Assembly: GCF_001467745.1 (NCBI RefSeq) | Contig: NZ_LNYG01000013.1 | Span: 2,164,292-2,228,291, forward strand | Length of the DNA: 64,000 bases | Source of the DNA: Legionella jamestowniensis | GTDB taxonomy: Bacteria > Pseudomonadota > Gammaproteobacteria > Legionellales > Legionellaceae | Reading direction: 5' to 3' | Shown here: positions 63,767 through 64,000 of the stretch, one piece after another | Layout: every line of letters starts with the position of its first letter | Position numbering within the stretch: position 1 is the stretch's first letter | Notes under the pieces: model-generated | The model's database searches: none | Seen by the model: the letters and a program-made list of their open reading frames with translations, nothing else | Told to the model about the DNA's origin: nothing | Position numbers and translations under genes: made by a program

Positions 63767-64000
63767 ATGAAAAAAACACATCATTTTTCCCTGGCAGTCG
63801 ATAGGTTATGGTATAGAAAACATCCATTACGCTGGTTGTTATGGCCTTTTGCGCAGTTTTATAAACTAGTAATCAGTATACGACGCGTTTATCTGCTGCG
63901 TTTTCGTCAACAGCAATTTCCTGTACCCATTATAGTGGTAGGTAATTTAACCGTTGGGGGGGTAGGCAAAACACCTTTAGTGATTGCACTGGCAAAAAAA
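63767..64000 (+). CDS. lpxK: Tetraacyldisaccharide 4'-kinase, N-terminal part (cut by window edge)
   Basis: It phosphorylates the 4' position of the lipid A disaccharide. The first 78 codons are present. A hydrophobic N-terminal segment around [14 protein letters not shown] anchors it to the membrane; the P-loop [16 protein letters not shown] is complete and reads as in LpxK. ATG at 63767 is 28 bases after the msbA stop, so the two are co-transcribed. Confidence 0.93.
   Translation, partial: MKKTHHFSLAVDRLWYRKHPLRWLLWPFAQFYKLVISIRRVYLLRFRQQQFPVPIIVVGNLTVGGVGKTPLVIALAKK

Overview
The window is about 64 kb of a Gammaproteobacterium of the family Legionellaceae. Base composition is AT-rich. Several local gene orders are typical of gammaproteobacteria: rluC/pgsA followed by tRNA Gly-Cys-Leu, and rhodanese-grxC-secB-gpsA. 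Between conserved housekeeping blocks sit proteins of the kind seen in Legionella accessory regions: a Rab-like small GTPase, a large methyltransferase-like protein, and several coiled-coil or acidic-tail proteins without recognisable enzymes. No IS element, prophage or CRISPR array was found. The species cannot be named from this sequence alone.

Layout. 1-4.7 kb: 5' part of rne, a long leader, then divergent rluC, a HAD phosphatase, pgsA and three tRNAs. 4.7-8.3 kb: a PAPS-reductase-like protein, a DUF922 protease-like protein and the export/redox operon rhodanese-grxC-secB-gpsA. 8.7-16.3 kb: a methyltransferase-like accessory protein, ada, a phosphosulfolactate-synthase-like protein with htpX, a secreted phosphatase and an acidic-tail protein. 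16.3-21.6 kb: a rhodanese/DMT-transporter operon, the gshA-gshB glutathione operon and a Phd/PIN toxin-antitoxin pair behind a palindromic operator. 21.6-28.1 kb: trmL, mlaA, dtd, a proline-iminopeptidase homologue that has lost its catalytic residues, uvrD and a Com1/DsbA2-like thiol oxidoreductase. 28.3-32.6 kb: overlapping operon glyQ-glyS-gmhB-rsmJ.

32.7-40.2 kb is the main accessory stretch. It holds a Rab-like GTPase ending in Cys-Cys-Phe, a 54-residue PA3496-like protein, a 492-residue protein behind a PmrA-like promoter, the metNIQ methionine importer behind what looks like a SAM-II riboswitch, and a 449-residue coiled-coil protein. 40.2-54.4 kb is catabolic and biosynthetic: acetoacetyl-CoA synthetase; arginine to putrescine via aguB-speA-aguA; and leucine/isovalerate degradation (isovaleryl-CoA dehydrogenase, thiolase, methylcrotonyl-CoA carboxylase, methylglutaconyl-CoA hydratase, HMG-CoA lyase). 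Together the last group turns leucine into acetyl-CoA and acetoacetate, which the CoA synthetase and thiolase can recover.

54.5-64 kb: a methyltransferase-like protein, a tripartite MFS/EmrA/outer-membrane efflux operon, pyrD, another accessory coiled-coil protein, msbA and the start of lpxK. Small palindromic intergenic repeats recur at about 23.0, 27.1, 38.4, 40.05 and 59.6 kb.
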